From JBOGXB01 sp050694215 (GTDB taxonomy: Bacteria; Actinomycetota; CADDZG01; WHSQ01): a DNA stretch of 32,786 nucleotides. The notes below the pieces were generated by a model, which searched no databases, was not told where the DNA came from, and worked only from the letters and a program-made list of their open reading frames with translations. Each line of letters opens with the position of its first letter. Within the stretch, counting starts at the first letter, position 1. Below are positions 30,747 to 32,786 of this stretch, piece by piece. The DNA is taken from positions 1 through 32,786 of the forward strand of contig JBOGXB010000019.1 in assembly GCA_050694215.1 (NCBI GenBank), in the 5' to 3' direction. A program made the position numbers and the translations under genes.

Positions 30747-30778
30747 GATGAACGGTGCCCTACCTCTGCGCCAGAGCC

Positions 30779-32359
30779 TTACGCGTAGGGAGTCTCTAGC
30801 GACTCGGTCACCGAGCCGTCGTCGTTGAAGACTAGGAACCGATCGAGAAGCAACATGAACCAACGATCGTGGGTGACCGCGAGCACGGTTCCCTTGTAAG
30901 CGAGCAACCCATCCTCGAGCGCGTCCGCAGAATCCACGTCGAGGTTGTCGGTCGGCTCGTCGAGAAGGAGCATCGTCGGGCTCTGGGTCTCCATCAGAAG
31001 AAGCTGGAAGCGAGCCTGCTGTCCACCGGACAGAAGCTCGAACGGGAGCTGGGACTGCTGGTGCAGCTCGTAGCGCTTGAGCGCGGAGATGGCCGAACCC
31101 AGCTCGAAGCCGCGCGCCTTCAGAACCTCGATCAGAGGCTGGCCGATCAGCTCGGGTCGTTCGTGCAGCTGCGAGAAGAGACTCGGATCGACCCGGGCCC
31201 CGAGCTTGTACTCGCCCGCGTGCTCGATCGGTTCGCCGGCGAGGAGCTTGAGGAAATGGCTCTTCCCGGTGCCATTGCCCCCCACGATCCCGACTCGTTC
31301 GCCGTAGTGGATCTCGGTGTCGAACGGCTCGACGAGACCCGGGAGCGAGAATCCCTCGAGACGAAGGACGAGCTTGCCGGTGCGCCCGCCGCCGAGGTCC
31401 ATTCGGATGTCCTGATCGTCGGGCCTGTCGCGAGGTGCGTTCTCGCGCTCGTAGCGCTCCAGCTTGGTGACCGCAGCCTTGGCGCGTGATGCGAACTTCG
31501 AGCTCATAGCGGCGCGCCGCTTGAACTCTCTCATCTGCGTGACGAGGCGCGCGTGTTTCTCCCGGTAGCGCTTTTGCTCGTCTTCGATCTGCTCGATGCG
31601 AGCCTGGCGCGCTTCTGCGTAGGTCGCGAACGACTCCGGATGGGTCCATGCACCCTTTGCTTCCAGGGTCACCACACGGTCGGTGGTGGCAGCCAGGAGG
31701 GCACGGTCGTGGCTCACGAAGAGCACGGTCTTCTTGGTCGCGGTGAGCATGCCCTCGAGCCAGCGCTTGCCGGGGATGTCGAGGAAGTTGTCGGGCTCGT
31801 CGAGCAGAAGGAGATGGGCATCGGAGCGGAAGAGGCATTCGAGAGCGAGGCGCTTTTGCTCGCCGCCCGACAGCGTCCCCAAGACGCGTCCCCCCGCGTG
31901 GTCGAGCGACAGCCCGAAGGCGGCCGTGGTGCAGGTGTTCCAGAGGACCTCGGCTTCGTATCCTCCGGCGTCACCCCAAGAGATCAGCGCCGCGGCGTAG
32001 TCGGTATGGGCGGCCGTCTCTCGAGTGGTTGCAATGGCGTGCTCGGCGGCGGCCAGGGCGTGGGCCGCCTTCTGGACGGAAGCGGGAGCCAGCGAGAGCA
32101 AGAAATCCCGGATCGTCTGGTGTGGGTTGGCCGAGCCTACGAACTGGCGCATGTAGGCGAATCGCCCGTGCACCCGGAGGTGCCCACCTCTTGGCTTGTC
32201 CTCTCCGGCAATCAGACGAAGCAGCGTCGTCTTCCCCGTCCCGTTCGCTCCGACGAGCGCGACGCGCTTGCCTTCAGGGACGCGAAAGGAGACGTCCTCG
32301 AACAGGACACGGCCGCCGGGGACGGCGTAGGACAGGTTCGCGACTTCCAGGTAAGCCAT
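30779..32359 (-). CDS. ABC-F family ATPase (duplicated ABC domain, soluble)
   Basis: 526 residues. Two ABC domains, without membrane helices, are joined by a charged helical linker (REKHARLVTQMREFKRRAAM). Domain 1 has Walker A GANGTGKT (37-44), LSGGE (163-167) and DEPDNFLD (187-194). Domain 2 has GGNGTGKS, LSGGQQ and DEPTDNLD. ABC-F proteins act on the ribosome (translation factors or antibiotic protection). The first Walker B departs from the usual DEPTNHLD. The ATG at 32359 matches the N-terminus LEVANLSYAVPGG. Likely co-transcribed with ctaB, which ends 24 bases upstream. Which ABC-F subfamily is not settled. Confidence 0.9.
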   Translation of the reverse strand: MAYLEVANLSYAVPGGRVLFEDVSFRVPEGKRVALVGANGTGKTTLLRLIAGEDKPRGGHLRVHGRFAYMRQFVGSANPHQTIRDFLLSLAPASVQKAAHALAAAEHAIATTRETAAHTDYAAALISWGDAGGYEAEVLWNTCTTAAFGLSLDHAGGRVLGTLSGGEQKRLALECLFRSDAHLLLLDEPDNFLDIPGKRWLEGMLTATKKTVLFVSHDRALLAATTDRVVTLEAKGAWTHPESFATYAEARQARIEQIEDEQKRYREKHARLVTQMREFKRRAAMSSKFASRAKAAVTKLERYERENAPRDRPDDQDIRMDLGGGRTGKLVLRLEGFSLPGLVEPFDTEIHYGERVGIVGGNGTGKSHFLKLLAGEPIEHAGEYKLGARVDPSLFSQLHERPELIGQPLIEVLKARGFELGSAISALKRYELHQQSQLPFELLSGGQQARFQLLLMETQSPTMLLLDEPTDNLDVDSADALEDGLLAYKGTVLAVTHDRWFMLLLDRFLVFNDDGSVTESLETPYA

Positions 32360-32383
32360 GAGGAGATTGTGGCGCGCGGGCCG

Positions 32384-32786
32384 CTACAGGGGAAGAGAGA
32401 CCAGCTGATCGAGGGCCATCGCTCCGAAAAGGAGAGCGAGATAGTAGATCGAGAACCTGAACAGTCCCCACGCTCGTCTGCTCGTGGGGTGCCGCCAGAG
32501 CTTCACGGCCCACGCGATGAAAGCGCCGTTGAGCACGAGAGCCGCGACGAGATAGATGACGCCCATCCGGCCGACGCCAAAGAACGCGAGGCAGGCGGCG
32601 AGCAGCAGCAAGGAGTAGAGGAGGATGTGACGCGTCGTCTCCTGACGCCCGTACACCACGGGCATCATCGGGACGCCGGCCCTCGCATACTCATGTTCGT
32701 AACGCATGGCCAGGGCCCAGAAGTGCGGTGGGGTCCAGTAGAAGATGATCCCGAACAACACGACAGCAGGCAGCTCGATAGCGTTG
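32384..32786 (-). CDS. ctaB: Protoheme IX farnesyltransferase, C-terminal part (5' end outside window)
   Basis: CtaB attaches a farnesyl group to protohaem to make haem O, the precursor of haem A for the caa3 oxidase. The 133 visible residues include FGIIFYWTPPHFWALAMRYEHEYARAGVPMMPVVYG, the conserved cytoplasmic loop of UbiA-type prenyltransferases of this branch, and three C-terminal helices. The frame is open to the right edge, so the N-terminal half with its first Asp-rich motif lies outside. Proximity to the oxidase operon supports the call. Confidence 0.93.
   Translation of the reverse strand, partial: NAIELPAVVLFGIIFYWTPPHFWALAMRYEHEYARAGVPMMPVVYGRQETTRHILLYSLLLLAACLAFFGVGRMGVIYLVAALVLNGAFIAWAVKLWRHPTSRRAWGLFRFSIYYLALLFGAMALDQLVSLPL

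Noticed and set aside
1..32786. CRISPR arrays, tRNAs, insertion sequences, prophage genes
   Set aside because: No regularly spaced repeats, cloverleaf-sized gaps, transposase or integrase motifs were found; the gaps between genes are almost all under 200 bases.

Overview
The window is a GC-rich, densely coded stretch of bacterial chromosome devoted to haem synthesis and aerobic respiration. Two proteins of F420-using families (a DDN-like reductase and an LLM-class oxidoreductase), the C5 haem route (hemL), an extended anti-16S Shine-Dalgarno sequence and frequent GTG starts point to an uncultured, deep-branching Actinomycetota, with Chloroflexota as an alternative. Unlike mycobacteria and streptomycetes, it matures cytochrome c with System I (Ccm) rather than ResB/CcsA. 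I see no tRNA, rRNA, CRISPR array, transposase or phage gene.

Region 1 (1-5700): the 3' end of hemD, a convergent F420-type reductase, pyruvate kinase, hemB, hemL, a small membrane protein and a dienelactone-hydrolase-fold protein. Region 2 (5739-11988, minus strand): ccmC, ccmD and then a menaquinol:cytochrome c reductase operon. This operon encodes a 2-TM protein, a 2x[4Fe-4S] ferredoxin, a b6-type cytochrome b, a separate subunit IV-like half with a long Ala/Lys/Pro linker, a Rieske protein, a dihaem cytochrome c and two small membrane proteins. Region 3 (12030-15530): an LLM oxidoreductase, a beta-propeller lipoprotein, and a lipoprotein/M15-peptidase gene split by a frameshift. Region 4 (15601-21514, minus): ccmE-ccmF-ccmH-ccmI-like-(carboxypeptidase-regulatory-like protein)-ccmA-ccmB, joined mostly by 4-base overlaps. 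Region 5 (21592-25125): a CopC / 2-TM / CX4C-lipoprotein operon, a LysM lytic transglycosylase and a CcmG/TlpA-type thioredoxin. Region 6 (25201-30581): a caa3 oxidase operon (subunits II-I-III-IV, ctaG, membrane-anchored cupredoxin). Region 7 (30582-32786): a repeat-bearing intergenic stretch, an ABC-F ATPase and the 3' part of ctaB.

Together the genes describe one supply line. hemD/B/L make protohaem precursors and ctaB starts haem a synthesis. CcmABCDEFH and CcmG attach haem to the dihaem cytochrome and to the cytochrome domain of oxidase subunit II. CtaG, and perhaps the CopC/CX4C proteins, handle copper, and the bc complex feeds the caa3 oxidase. The main oddities are the ferredoxin inside the bc operon, a conserved cysteine in cytochrome b at the haem c(n) position, Cys-type CcmE and CX7C-type CcmH, a pyruvate kinase whose start codon appears to be GTC, the frameshifted M15 gene, and a short repeat present at both ends of the window.
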